This document shows positions 8,215 to 17,436 of a stretch of DNA of 64,000 nucleotides, one piece after another. Below the pieces are notes generated by a model. That model had not been told where the DNA came from, ran no database searches, and was given only the letters and a program-made list of their open reading frames with translations. The translations under genes were made by a program, and so were the position numbers. Within the stretch, counting starts at the first letter, position 1. The number at the start of each line of letters is the position of its first letter. This stretch comes from SZUA-87 sp041687805 (GTDB lineage: Bacteria > Actinomycetota > Acidimicrobiia > Acidimicrobiales > Aldehydirespiratoraceae), in NCBI GenBank assembly GCA_041687805.1, contig JBDNJK010000116.1:21512-85511 (forward strand), written 5' to 3'.

Positions 8215-9060
8215 TTAACGAGAATGAAGTTCGGCAATTGCCGCGTTCCTCATCGTGCCAATCGGTGCAGCCACTTGAGTCCAGCTACTGAAAGCAATAG
8301 CCGCTTGGCGAATCAGCATCGACAAACCATTATGCGCTGATGCGCCGTTCTCGACTGCGCCAGCCATCCATGCGGTGGTGGCTGGGTTGTAAATCAGATC
8401 GACTACCACCTGACCGGAACCCAAAAGTGAGGGGTCACAAGGAAACGACCGGTCGCCACCCAGGCCGACCGGAGTGGCGTTGACCACCACCTCGGCCTGC
8501 GACACCTCACCTACTACAGCGACTCGCCCAACCTCACCGGCAAGCCGAGCTGCAGCAACGCCTCTTTCGTGTGACCGGTTGATCACCGCTATGTCGGAGG
8601 CTCCGGATTTCGAGAGAGCCAGGATCACGGCACGCGCTGCTCCGCCTGCACCCAAGACTGCAAACGAATGGCCGGCAGGTTCGATACCGGCGTCGTCGCG
8701 AAGAGCATCGACGAATCCTGCACCATCGGTGTTGTCGGCGCCGACTCGACCGTCAGGAAGTAGAGAAAGACAATTGGCAGCATTCAATGCCGCTGCCGTT
8801 TCGCTGACCTCATCGACCGCTGCCAGAACGGCTTCCTTGTGAGGCATGGTGACCGACATCCCGGCAATGCCAAGAGCCTTCATGGCGTGGACCGCTGCGA
8901 CGCCACCTCCGGCAGGCACAGGAAGCGCCACATAGACCCAATCGAGCCCTGAAGCGCCGAACGCAGCATTGTGTATGACCGGCGACAGCGAATGCGAAAT
9001 CGGGTCCCCGATCACTGCGGCGACACGTGTCGAGCCTCGAGGCGATCGCAGAACGTTCAC
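8215..9060 (-). CDS. aroE: Shikimate dehydrogenase
   Basis: It reduces 3-dehydroshikimate to shikimate with NADPH. Shikimate-binding ISHSLSPVIHNAAF lies near residue 20, the catalytic lysine in TMPHKEAVLAAV near residue 70, NTDGAGF near residue 105, and the dinucleotide loop GAGGAARAVI near residue 130. The open frame runs to 9243, but the upstream part lies within mltG in another frame. The first reasonable start is the GTG at 9060, 7 bases after the mltG stop, giving 281 residues, the normal size. No strong Shine-Dalgarno is visible, so coupling to mltG is assumed. Confidence 0.93.
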   Translation of the reverse strand: MNVLRSPRGSTRVAAVIGDPISHSLSPVIHNAAFGASGLDWVYVALPVPAGGGVAAVHAMKALGIAGMSVTMPHKEAVLAAVDEVSETAAALNAANCLSLLPDGRVGADNTDGAGFVDALRDDAGIEPAGHSFAVLGAGGAARAVILALSKSGASDIAVINRSHERGVAAARLAGEVGRVAVVGEVSQAEVVVNATPVGLGGDRSFPCDPSLLGSGQVVVDLIYNPATTAWMAGAVENGASAHNGLSMLIRQAAIAFSSWTQVAAPIGTMRNAAIAELHSR

Positions 9061-9067
9061 CTCGACA

Positions 9068-10600
9068 TCAACCGCAATAGCCGAGGTCTGTGCACACCTG
9101 CAGAGCCACGGCTCGTTCAGACTCGGTGGTGGCAAATGTGTGGGCACCCTTGACACCACCCTCGTCGGTGAGGACATAGTAGAACCAATCACCCTCAGCT
9201 GGCTGAAGCGCAGCCTTGAGCGACTTTGCTCCTGGAGCGGCAATTGGGGTGGGTGGTAGTCCTGCTACTGCTCGGGTGTTCCATGGCGACTCGTTGTCGA
9301 GGTCGCTCTGCAACAACGGCTCGGTGAATGACTTTCCGGCCGCGTAGTAGGTCGAGGCATCAATCCCCAACTTCTCACCGACCAAAAGGCGGTTGTAGAT
9401 CACGCGGGCGATCTTCGCACGATCTCCGTCGACCTTTGCTTCTTCCTCGATCAAGGACGCGACGATCACCACCTGGTAGTCGGTGAGCCCAAGCTCATCG
9501 ATGACAGAAGCACGACCAGGGTCCTCCAACAGGGCTCCGAACCGTTGGTCGAACGTCTGACTCATCCGGTCGATGAGCTTGTGTTCGTTGCCGCGATCGC
9601 GCTCCGGCACGTCGTACGTGGCCGGGAACAACATCCCTTCGAACCAGAACAGCGAGAGGTCGGTCGAATCGAGATACTTCGAGATGAGCGATTCGTCGGC
9701 CAGGGCCTGCAGCAGATCGTCTCGCGTGAATCGGTCGTTCTCGGCGACGAGGCGATCGATGATCTCGGTCAGCCGAAGGCCCTCAGGAATGGTGATGTCG
9801 AACACCGGCTCCGGGATCGGCCCCTCATCGAGTTGTCCAACCGCGGCATCGAAACTCATATTGAGATTGAGTATGTAATCTCCGGCTTCGAACGTCCGCT
9901 CGGCATCGCAGCCCAGAAATCCGGTGATTGAAATATGGCCACCGGTGTCGCCCTCGCAACGCAACCAATAGCGAAAAACCGTGCCGTTGCTGATGACATT
10001 CTTGGATGCGAGTGCCGATGCCACATCGTTGGTGGAGGCCCCTTTGGGAATGTCGAAATCAACTTCGGCTCCCACCGAACCCGCCGGGGTGATCTGTGCG
10101 TCGATCCAGGTGTAGATCTTGCCTCTGACCCAACCGGCCGCAAACAAGACGAGGAGAATCAAGATCAGAATCCTGAAGATCCCGCCCCAACTGTTGCGAT
10201 ACCTGACCCAGTTGCGATCTTCCAGGTCGTAGCGCGGATCCACAAGCGGGTCGGCCATGGGGTCATCTTCAAAGACGTACTCGACACCGTCGGCATCGAC
10301 CCCAGCCACAATCACCGCACCTGGAGGCGCTATGTGATCGGGCAGGGCTACCGACGACTCGGGCGACAGGGTCGATACTCCCGGTTGGACCGGGATCTGC
10401 GCCGGCACGGTGGGCGTCACAGGAACAGCCACTCGAGTCGGCTGGCGTCGTTTGGCGCGTGGCCGAGTGGTCGGGCGCGGTGTCTCGACCTGCGATTCGA
10501 CCTCTACTTGCCCGGGGGTCGCCTCAGCATCCTCGGGAGATTGGCCTTCGCCGACGATGAACGCCGATAACGACTTCCACGGCTTCGACTTCTCAGCCAC
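9068..10600 (-). CDS. mltG: Endolytic murein transglycosylase MltG
   Basis: MltG cuts nascent glycan strands at the outer face of the membrane and influences chain length. A cytoplasmic Pro/Thr-rich region of about 140 residues comes first, then one membrane helix (FRILILILLVLFAAGWV), a LysM-like domain and the catalytic YceG domain. The catalytic Glu is in ASLIEEEAK, followed by KIARVIYNRLLVGEKLGIDAS and GLPPTPIAAPGAKSLKAAL. I use the GTG at 10600, which overlaps ruvX by 8 bases, giving 510 residues. The order ruvX-mltG-aroE is conserved in actinobacteria. Confidence 0.93.
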   Translation of the reverse strand: MAEKSKPWKSLSAFIVGEGQSPEDAEATPGQVEVESQVETPRPTTRPRAKRRQPTRVAVPVTPTVPAQIPVQPGVSTLSPESSVALPDHIAPPGAVIVAGVDADGVEYVFEDDPMADPLVDPRYDLEDRNWVRYRNSWGGIFRILILILLVLFAAGWVRGKIYTWIDAQITPAGSVGAEVDFDIPKGASTNDVASALASKNVISNGTVFRYWLRCEGDTGGHISITGFLGCDAERTFEAGDYILNLNMSFDAAVGQLDEGPIPEPVFDITIPEGLRLTEIIDRLVAENDRFTRDDLLQALADESLISKYLDSTDLSLFWFEGMLFPATYDVPERDRGNEHKLIDRMSQTFDQRFGALLEDPGRASVIDELGLTDYQVVIVASLIEEEAKVDGDRAKIARVIYNRLLVGEKLGIDASTYYAAGKSFTEPLLQSDLDNESPWNTRAVAGLPPTPIAAPGAKSLKAALQPAEGDWFYYVLTDEGGVKGAHTFATTESERAVALQVCTDLGYCG

Positions 10601-11015
10601 GTGGCATCCCCGAATCGAGCCACGATTGCAAAATGACCGAAGCAGCAACCATGTCGATCACGCGGCGGCGGTCGGCGGCGTTCATATCCTGCTCCTTGAG
10701 GCTGCGCTCGGCGGTGACGGTGGTGAGTCTCTCATCGTAGGTAACAACCGGCACTGTGAGGGTGTCGCCGAGCGCCTTACTTTCGGACAGGCAAAGTTTG
10801 GCGGCCGGCCCCATGGTGCCATCGAGGCTGAATGGCATGCCGACCACGACGATTTCGGCCTCCCACTCTTCGACAAGATCGGAGATCATTTGATGCTCGC
10901 GTTTACGATCTCCAACACGCCGGATTACCTCGATCGGTGTCGCGATCGAACCACGGCTGTCGCTGATGGCAACGCCCACACGTTTCGACCCCAAATCGAG
11001 GCCCAGGGCCCTCAT
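10593..11015 (-). CDS. ruvX: RuvX/YqgF Holliday-junction resolvase-like nuclease
   Basis: YqgF proteins have an RNase H fold and are implicated in 16S rRNA 5'-end processing, with Holliday junction resolution shown in some species. The start at 11015 gives MRALGLDLGSKRVGVAISD, with the first catalytic Asp; VVVGMPFSLDGTMG, YDERLTTVTAE and DMVAASVILQSWL follow in order. The 140 residues are typical. It begins one base after the alaS stop, so it is coupled to alaS. The upstream open frame overlapping alaS is not coding. Confidence 0.93.
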   Translation of the reverse strand: MRALGLDLGSKRVGVAISDSRGSIATPIEVIRRVGDRKREHQMISDLVEEWEAEIVVVGMPFSLDGTMGPAAKLCLSESKALGDTLTVPVVTYDERLTTVTAERSLKEQDMNAADRRRVIDMVAASVILQSWLDSGMPRG

Positions 11016-11016
11016 G

Positions 11017-13578
11017 TCAGAGGATCCCGGCGGCAGCCCGAGCCTGATCGAGTGCGATGTCGATGGCGGAGGCATCCTTGCCCCCGGCAACAGCGAGATC
11101 GTCGGCTGATCGGCCGCCGCCACCGATGGTCACTTTGGCCTGCGCAATCAGATCACCCGCTTTGAGCCCACCGTCTGGAGCGACAGCCGACACAAGACCG
11201 GCACCGCCTTCATCAAATCCGGCGCCGAGCACAACCGCCTTCACACCGGGCTGGTCACGTACGGACACCGCAAGATCGCGCAAACCGTTGCGATCTACAC
11301 CATCGACCCTCGCAACAACCACACCATCAACGGCGGCCGAAGCCAGCGTCGGGGCTTGGCCAATCGCCAACTTCTGTTTGAGCTCAGAGACGGCGGCTCG
11401 CAATGACTTCTGCTCAGCGAGTCGACGCTCCAACCCTGACACGACCTGGTCGGGGGCGACTCCCAACATCTCCGCCACCGCCGCGAGCGTGTCGCCGTTG
11501 GAGCGGAGTAGATCGACGCTGACGAAGCCCGTCACGGCTTCGATCCGGCGAATGTTCGAACCGATGGAGCCCTCCGAGATGATGCGAAACGCCCCGATAT
11601 CACCGAGTGCCGAGACATGGGTGCCGCCGCACAATTCGATGGAGTGGCTCCCGGCCTCCAGCACTCTGACCACATCGCCGTATTTGTCGCCGAAGAATGC
11701 AATCGCTCCGAGGGCCTCAGCTTCAGCCATTGAGGTCTCGAAATTGTGGCACTCGACATTTTCGAGAACTTCGTTGTTTACGAGGTCCTCGACCTCGCGG
11801 ATCTGCTCCGGTGTCATGGCGTCGTAGTGACTGAAATCGAATCGGAGCCGATCGGGATCGACGGAAGATCCCTGCTGCTTGACGTGTCCGCCGAGGACGC
11901 TTCGCAGGGCCCAGTGGAGGATGTGGGTGGCGGTGTGATTGCGGCGGATCGCGGCGCGTCTTGGAGAATCGATGCTCGCGGTGGCTACTTGGCCTACTTC
12001 GATGGTGCCCGAAATTGCCTCGATTGTGTGGGCCGTGAGCCCAGGGACGATCCAGCGAGTGTCGACGACCTTCACCTCGCCGGTGGGTGTGGTGATCGTG
12101 CCGGTGTCGCCTACCTGACCGCCGCTCTCTGCGTAGAACGGCGTGCGATCCAAGACAAGCAGCCCATCGTCGTAGTGCAGGACCCTCGCATCTGATGTGT
12201 CTTCAACTCGACCCGTGAAATCGGTGGTGCCGAACTGATCGATCAGTTCGACGAAGACGGCTGGATCTACCCCGGTGGCAATCTTGCGAGCATCCTTGGC
12301 CATCCGACGCTGTTGGGCCATCGCGGCCTCGAAGCTTTCTATATCGACTTCAACGCCGCGCTCGCCGGTGATTTCCTGGGTGACTTCGAGTGGGAATCCG
12401 TAGGTGTCGTGGAGCAGAAAGGCAGTTGCGCCGGGGAGAGGCGCGCCGGGTTCAAGTTCGGCGAGTTGCTGGTCGAGAATCGCCTGACCAGTGCGTAATG
12501 TCTCACGAAAACGAATCTCCTCGCGATCGATCACGCCGCGAATGAATTCGTGATTACGAACCAGATCGGGATAGTCGGGGCCCATCACCTCAACCACTGC
12601 ATCTACCATCCCTGCCATGACCGTCTGCTCGACACCGAGAATGTAAGCGTGACGAACGGCGCGACGCAGGATGCGGCGAAGCACATAACCCCGCGCTTCG
12701 TTGGAGGGGAACACCCCGTCGCTCACCAGAAGCGAAGTGCTCCGGGCGTGATCGGCAAGAATTCGCAGTGAAACATCGCTCTCAACGCCGACACCCTCCG
12801 CTACGCCGGTGAGACGCGATGCCGCCGACAGCAGCGCTGCCAACTCGTCGGTCTCCCAGACGGACTCAACCCCCTGAAGCACCGACACCACCCGCTCCAG
12901 GCCCATGCCGGTGTCGATCGACGGCTTTGGAAGCGGCGTTTGAGAACCATCGCCGTGTTGTTCAAACTGCATGAACACCAGGTTCCAAATCTCTATGTAG
13001 CGCTCCTCGCCGCCGAAGGCAGGGCCACCATCTGGCCCGTATTTCTCGCCCTTGTCCCAGAAAATCTCTGAACAGGGACCACACGGCCCGGTGTCGCCCA
13101 TGCGCCAGTAGTTGTCCTCGTCGAGCCGTTGGATGCGCTCGGCTGGCACACCTACCTCATCGCGCCAGATTGTCTCAGCCTCGTCATCGGACAGGTGGAC
13201 GGTGACCCAGAGTCGGTCAGGGTCGAGTCCAAGTTGTTCGGTCATTAATTCCCATGACCATGGGATCGCATCAGACTTGAAGTAGTCGCCGAAACTGAAA
13301 TTGCCGAGCATCTCGAAGAATGTGAGATGCCTGGACGTACGGCCGATCTCGTCGAGGTCGTTGTGTTTCCCACCGGCCCGCACGCATTTCTGGATGGTGA
13401 CGGCACGGTCGAACGGTGCGGCCTCCTCACCAGTGAAATACGGCTTGAATGGCACCATCCCCGCGACTGTGAAAAGCAACGTGGGATCGTGCGGAATGAG
13501 GCTCGCGGACGGTTGGAGAGTGTGACCGCGCTCAACGAAGAAATCGGTGAACGCCTTGCGCACCTCATTGGCTTTCAC
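11017..13578 (-). CDS. alaS: Alanyl-tRNA synthetase
   Basis: It charges tRNA-Ala and edits mischarged Ser or Gly. The class II catalytic core is at the N-terminus (VRKAFTDFFVERGHTLQPSASL) with DHARSTSLLVSDGVFPSNEARGYVLRRI-type sequence near residue 275. The editing domain carries HTATHILHWALR near residue 545 and CGGTHVSALG near residue 645, giving the His, His, Cys, His zinc set. The C-terminal C-Ala domain ends in a glycine-rich segment. At 853 residues it is close to the norm. It heads a small group with ruvX and mltG. Confidence 0.97.
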   Translation of the reverse strand: MKANEVRKAFTDFFVERGHTLQPSASLIPHDPTLLFTVAGMVPFKPYFTGEEAAPFDRAVTIQKCVRAGGKHNDLDEIGRTSRHLTFFEMLGNFSFGDYFKSDAIPWSWELMTEQLGLDPDRLWVTVHLSDDEAETIWRDEVGVPAERIQRLDEDNYWRMGDTGPCGPCSEIFWDKGEKYGPDGGPAFGGEERYIEIWNLVFMQFEQHGDGSQTPLPKPSIDTGMGLERVVSVLQGVESVWETDELAALLSAASRLTGVAEGVGVESDVSLRILADHARSTSLLVSDGVFPSNEARGYVLRRILRRAVRHAYILGVEQTVMAGMVDAVVEVMGPDYPDLVRNHEFIRGVIDREEIRFRETLRTGQAILDQQLAELEPGAPLPGATAFLLHDTYGFPLEVTQEITGERGVEVDIESFEAAMAQQRRMAKDARKIATGVDPAVFVELIDQFGTTDFTGRVEDTSDARVLHYDDGLLVLDRTPFYAESGGQVGDTGTITTPTGEVKVVDTRWIVPGLTAHTIEAISGTIEVGQVATASIDSPRRAAIRRNHTATHILHWALRSVLGGHVKQQGSSVDPDRLRFDFSHYDAMTPEQIREVEDLVNNEVLENVECHNFETSMAEAEALGAIAFFGDKYGDVVRVLEAGSHSIELCGGTHVSALGDIGAFRIISEGSIGSNIRRIEAVTGFVSVDLLRSNGDTLAAVAEMLGVAPDQVVSGLERRLAEQKSLRAAVSELKQKLAIGQAPTLASAAVDGVVVARVDGVDRNGLRDLAVSVRDQPGVKAVVLGAGFDEGGAGLVSAVAPDGGLKAGDLIAQAKVTIGGGGRSADDLAVAGGKDASAIDIALDQARAAAGIL

Positions 13579-13607
13579 GTGGAAATAGCTTTCATGAGGC
13601 TCGCAGC

Positions 13608-13919
13608 CTATCGGCGCAGGCCGTCGGGCCTCAGCCCCCGAGCGGGGCCGACATGGCCCTCAGATCGGTGGGTAGAGAACTCCTCTATCAGATCGCGCTC
13701 GACCTGACGCATGACCGCCATACCCTCTCGAGCCGCGTCTCTAACCTCTGTGGCACGCGTTCGCGAACGCTGCGCCACGTCGCGGCCGCGATCAGCCACG
13801 TTGCTTCGTACCTCGGCCGGGGCGTACCGCTCAACGGTTTGCTTGACTCGACGCTGGACGAATATCCACGACCCGATTCCGAGCGAGTAACCGATCCCGG
13901 TCCAGAACATTCGCTTCAT
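13608..13919 (-). CDS. Small conserved membrane-anchored protein, unknown function
   Basis: I do not recognise a named family. The 103-residue protein starts MKRMFWTGIGYSLGIGSWIF, a short hydrophobic segment likely to anchor it, followed by a basic, Arg-rich helical region RVKQTVERYAPAEVRSN and a long charged helix. The start at 13919 overlaps the stop of the DUF948 gene as ATGA, so the two are coupled. Small proteins of this kind occupy the same place, between a DUF948 gene and alaS, in other actinobacteria, which supports it being real. A structural or envelope role is a guess. Confidence 0.7.
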   Translation of the reverse strand: MKRMFWTGIGYSLGIGSWIFVQRRVKQTVERYAPAEVRSNVADRGRDVAQRSRTRATEVRDAAREGMAVMRQVERDLIEEFSTHRSEGHVGPARGLRPDGLRR

Positions 13920-14326
13920 CCAGCCTGCTCCAAGCGTTGCGTGGTCGCATTGGCGTCGATCACCTGGCTGGACCGGCCCCACCGGAGTCGGCGAGTCGCT
14001 CTGCCGGCACCTGCCACCAGCGAGATGGTCTTGATCAACGGCGGGGCCATTGCTTTGTAGGTGAGACGCGACGCGTTGTCGACAGTGTTGGTGATGCTTT
14101 CGGCTCGATCGATGATTCCGTCGACTCTTTCGAGGCCATCCCCAGCCTTCGCGACCGTGTTCCTCAGATCAGCCACCATTGGCAGAGTGGAGCCACGCAA
14201 CTCGTCGACGGTAAGGCGAAGTTCGCGCAAAGTGCGAGCGATTGACTGCACCACCACCACCATCACCGCGACCATCACAAGCGAGAGAATCGTGACGACA
14301 ATCGCCGCAAGATCTGTAGCAGACAT
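13916..14326 (-). CDS. DUF948 domain protein, membrane-anchored coiled coil
   Basis: The 136-residue protein begins with one strong membrane helix (IVVTILSLVMVAVMVVVVQ) and continues as a long amphipathic helix (RTLRELRLTVDELRGSTLPM and DNASRLTYKAMAPPLIK), the layout of DUF948. Members are general stress or envelope proteins with unknown biochemistry. It is coupled by ATGA to the small protein gene downstream and lies 47 bases after rarA. A basic tail RATRRLRWGRSSQV follows. Function beyond membrane association cannot be inferred. Confidence 0.75.
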   Translation of the reverse strand: MSATDLAAIVVTILSLVMVAVMVVVVQSIARTLRELRLTVDELRGSTLPMVADLRNTVAKAGDGLERVDGIIDRAESITNTVDNASRLTYKAMAPPLIKTISLVAGAGRATRRLRWGRSSQVIDANATTQRLEQAG

Positions 14327-14373
14327 GTCTCAATTAAAGCCGAACACACCGGTGCGGTAGGTGATGGTGTATC

Positions 14374-15666
14374 TCATCGCCTACGACCGGGCCAGTCGTC
14401 CTCCACGCGGGCCTCAGCTCCATGATCGGTGGGCCGGTAGTAGACGTGCCCTTCAACTTCGTCGGGGCGATAGGACTGCTTGGCCCAGCCTTCGGGAAGG
14501 TCGTGAGGGTAGATGTATCCCTCGCCATGTCCGAGCCCGGCAGCGGCACGGTAGTGGGCATCACGAAGATGGGGAGGCACCTCACCGGTGCCCGCAGATC
14601 TAGCGTCGTCGAGTGCGGCAGAAATTGCCGCGGTGACACGATTCGACTTGGGTGCAGTGGCTAGGTGAATCACGGCCTGAGCCAAATTGAGCTGAGCCTC
14701 GGGGAGCCCGACGAACTCGACGGCCCGAGCCGCCGCATCGGCGATCAACAAGGACTGAGGGTCGGCCATGCCGATGTCTTCCGACGCGAGGATAACCAGT
14801 CGCCTGGCGATGAAACGAGCATCTTCACCCGCCTCGAGCATGCGGGCCAGCCAGTAGAGCCCGGCGTCGGCGTCGGACCCACGAATGCTTTTGATGAGAG
14901 CGCTCGCAACATCGAAATGACCGTCGCGGCCGTAGCGGACCGCCTTCGAGTCGACGGCGCCTTCGGCGTCGGCAAGCGTCACGTTGATGGGCGTGGAGCG
15001 CCGAGCCGCCAGGGCGACCGCTACTTCAGTGGAGGTGAGAGCATGCCGCCCATCGCCACCGCTGCGACCGGCCATGTGGGCGATGGCGTCCTCGTCTGCG
15101 GTGGCGCCCTCCTCCGTGAGGCCACGTCGAATCAATTCAGCGATGTCGATGTCGGTGAGGGCTTTCAACCGGAACAGAGTCGAACGCGACATGAGCGGCG
15201 GATTGACCTCGAAATGCGGATTCTCCGTGGTGGCACCGACAAGCACCAAGAGCCCCTCTTCCACGGCGGGTAGAAGCGTGTCCTGTTGCGACTTGTTGAA
15301 ACGGTGCACTTCGTCGAGGAACAAGATGGTGCCGACGCCGCGCTCGCCGAGACGATGACGAGCCTGGGCGATGATCTCCCTTACGTCCTTTACCGAAGCG
15401 GTGACCGCAGAAAGTTCCTCGAACACCTTCTCGGTCTGCGAGGCGATCACCCGGGCGAGCGTTGTCTTTCCCGTGCCTGGAGGACCCCACAGGATCACCG
15501 ATGAAAGCCGATCGGACTCGATCAGCGTTCGCAGCGGTCGTCCAGGGGCCAACAGGTGTGATTGCCCAACGATGTCGTCGAGCCGCTGCGGTCTGAGTCG
15601 AGCCGCCAACGGCGAGCGACGAGCCAAGGTGGCATCGGCAGCAGCGCCGAACAGGTCGTCAGCCAT
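14374..15666 (-). CDS. rarA: Replication-associated recombination protein RarA (MgsA)
   Basis: RarA is an AAA+ ATPase that acts at stalled replication forks. Residues 15-40 read PLAARLRPQRLDDIVGQSHL; Walker A GPPGTGKTTLA is near residue 60; Walker B ILFLDEVHRFNKSQQDTLLP near residue 118; sensor 1 ATTENPHFEVN near residue 147. The C-terminal part, with LLYWLARMLEAGEDARFIARR-like and YIYPHDLPEGW sequences, is the tetramerisation domain specific to the RarA/WRNIP1 family. Length 430 is normal. It sits between aspS and the alaS group, a conserved place. Confidence 0.95.
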   Translation of the reverse strand: MADDLFGAAADATLARRSPLAARLRPQRLDDIVGQSHLLAPGRPLRTLIESDRLSSVILWGPPGTGKTTLARVIASQTEKVFEELSAVTASVKDVREIIAQARHRLGERGVGTILFLDEVHRFNKSQQDTLLPAVEEGLLVLVGATTENPHFEVNPPLMSRSTLFRLKALTDIDIAELIRRGLTEEGATADEDAIAHMAGRSGGDGRHALTSTEVAVALAARRSTPINVTLADAEGAVDSKAVRYGRDGHFDVASALIKSIRGSDADAGLYWLARMLEAGEDARFIARRLVILASEDIGMADPQSLLIADAAARAVEFVGLPEAQLNLAQAVIHLATAPKSNRVTAAISAALDDARSAGTGEVPPHLRDAHYRAAAGLGHGEGYIYPHDLPEGWAKQSYRPDEVEGHVYYRPTDHGAEARVEDDWPGRRR

Positions 15667-15675
15667 GCATCTCCG

Positions 15676-17436
15676 TCAGGTGGCCTGGGGCAGAACCCGC
15701 AGCCCGAGCTCCTCGAGCTGAGTCGCATCGAGTGGGCCTGGCGCGTTGGTGAGCGGGTCGGCTCCGGACTGGGTCTTCGGGAACGCAATGACTTCTCGGA
15801 TATTTTCTTCACCGACGAGCAAGGCGGTGAGCCGATCGATTCCAAACGCGAAGCCTGCGTGGGGCGGTGCACCGTACTTGAAGGCGTCGAGCAGGAACCC
15901 GAACTTCGACTGAGCTTCCTCTTTGCCGATACCGAGAAGCTCGAAGATTCGGCTCTGGATGTCGTTGCGGTGAATTCGTACGCTGCCCGAGCCGAGTTCC
16001 CAACCGTTGAGCACGAGGTCGTAGGACTGCGACCGAACCTCGTGCAAGGCCTCTCCGCCGGCATTGAAATGATCCATGTCGTCGGGGTGGGGCATGGTAA
16101 ATGGGTGGTGGGCCGGAATCGGATTACCGTCGTCGCCGAGCGCCTCGAACAACGGGAAATCGACCACCCACACGAACTTGAACCCGCCTTCATCGACTGC
16201 TGGTCGACCCAGCGACAAACGCAGCATCCCCAGCACTCGCTGCACCATCCGTCGGGTGTCGGCCACGAGGAACACCATGTCGCCTGGGGCCGCTCCGAGC
16301 GACTGAATCACGGATGTGCCTTCGGCCTCGGTCAGGAACTTGGCCACACCGGCCTCAAGCTTCGCGCTGCCGTCGTCGTCAGCGACTCGCATCCAGGCAA
16401 GCCCCTTGGCTCCCCAACGCTTGCAATCCTCGACCAGAGCGTCGACCTGATTTCGAGAAAGGCTCTCGACGCCGCCCTTGAGGCAAATGCCCTTGATGCA
16501 TTCGGCTTGGAATACCCGAGCTTCGGTGCCCTCGAATATCGGTGTGAGTTCCACCAGCTCCATGCCGAAACGCATGTCGGGCTTGTCGTTACCAAACCTC
16601 TCCATCGAGTCGTTCCACGTAATGCGGGGAATGACACCCGGCCGATCGCCGGTTACGACCTCGGCTACATCGGCCACCGCGCTGGAAATGAACTCGAAAA
16701 CGTCTTCCTGGCTGACGAAACTGGCTTCCGCGTCGAGCTGCATGAACTCGAACTGGCGATCGGCTCGAAGATCTTCATCGCGCAGGCAACGTGCGATTTG
16801 GTAGTAGCGATCGATGCCGCCGACCATGCAGAGCTGCTTGAACAATTGCGGACTCTGAGGCAGCGCGTAGAAGCTTCCGGGCTCCTTGCGAGACGGCACG
16901 ACGAAGTCGCGGGCGCCCTCAGGCGTGGAGGCGATCAACATGGGGGTCTCGATCTCGACGAATCCTTGGCGCTCCATGGCCTTGCGAATCGTGCTGTTGA
17001 TCAGCGCTCGGGTCCGAAGATTGCGCTGCATCCGAGATTTCCGAAGATCGATGTAACGGTGACGCAGACGAATTATCTCATCGACACCGGTGCGCTCGTC
17101 CATGGGAAATGGCGGTGGCTCCGACTTCGACAGAATCTCAACCGTCTCGACATCAACCTCGACCGCACCAGTGCCGAGGTCTTCGTTGACTGTGCCCTCG
17201 GGGCGGGGCCGAACAACACCTGTCATCCGGGCCACGTACTCGCTTCGAAGATCACGCGACCCGTCGATCACACACTGCAAAACGCCGGTGTGGTCGCGAA
17301 GATCGATGAACGCGAGGTGTTCGCCGTGCTCGCGGCGTCGGTCGACCCAGCCGCACACTGTGATTGTTCGTCCGACATCGGCTGTGCCGAGCTGGCCGCA
17401 CATGTCGGTTCGCATTGAAGTTGAGAGATCCATCAT
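15676..17436 (-). CDS. aspS: Aspartyl-tRNA synthetase (bacterial type)
   Basis: This class II synthetase charges tRNA-Asp, and perhaps also tRNA-Asn if it is non-discriminating. An N-terminal OB-fold anticodon domain (ITVCGWVDRRREHGEHLAFI) is followed by the catalytic core with QSPQLFKQLCMVGGIDRYYQ, and a GAD insertion domain near residues 310-410. The C-terminus has FGFLLDAFKYGAPPHAGFAF and GIDRLTALL, motif 3. Length 586 is typical. The first ATG overlaps the hisS stop as ATGA. The ORF reading the opposite strand across this gene is an artefact of codon bias. Confidence 0.96.
   Translation of the reverse strand: MMDLSTSMRTDMCGQLGTADVGRTITVCGWVDRRREHGEHLAFIDLRDHTGVLQCVIDGSRDLRSEYVARMTGVVRPRPEGTVNEDLGTGAVEVDVETVEILSKSEPPPFPMDERTGVDEIIRLRHRYIDLRKSRMQRNLRTRALINSTIRKAMERQGFVEIETPMLIASTPEGARDFVVPSRKEPGSFYALPQSPQLFKQLCMVGGIDRYYQIARCLRDEDLRADRQFEFMQLDAEASFVSQEDVFEFISSAVADVAEVVTGDRPGVIPRITWNDSMERFGNDKPDMRFGMELVELTPIFEGTEARVFQAECIKGICLKGGVESLSRNQVDALVEDCKRWGAKGLAWMRVADDDGSAKLEAGVAKFLTEAEGTSVIQSLGAAPGDMVFLVADTRRMVQRVLGMLRLSLGRPAVDEGGFKFVWVVDFPLFEALGDDGNPIPAHHPFTMPHPDDMDHFNAGGEALHEVRSQSYDLVLNGWELGSGSVRIHRNDIQSRIFELLGIGKEEAQSKFGFLLDAFKYGAPPHAGFAFGIDRLTALLVGEENIREVIAFPKTQSGADPLTNAPGPLDATQLEELGLRVLPQAT

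Noticed and set aside
15562..17418. 618-codon open frame on the plus strand
   Set aside because: It is the antisense of aspS, whose protein is fully conserved; the frame is kept open by high-GC codon use.
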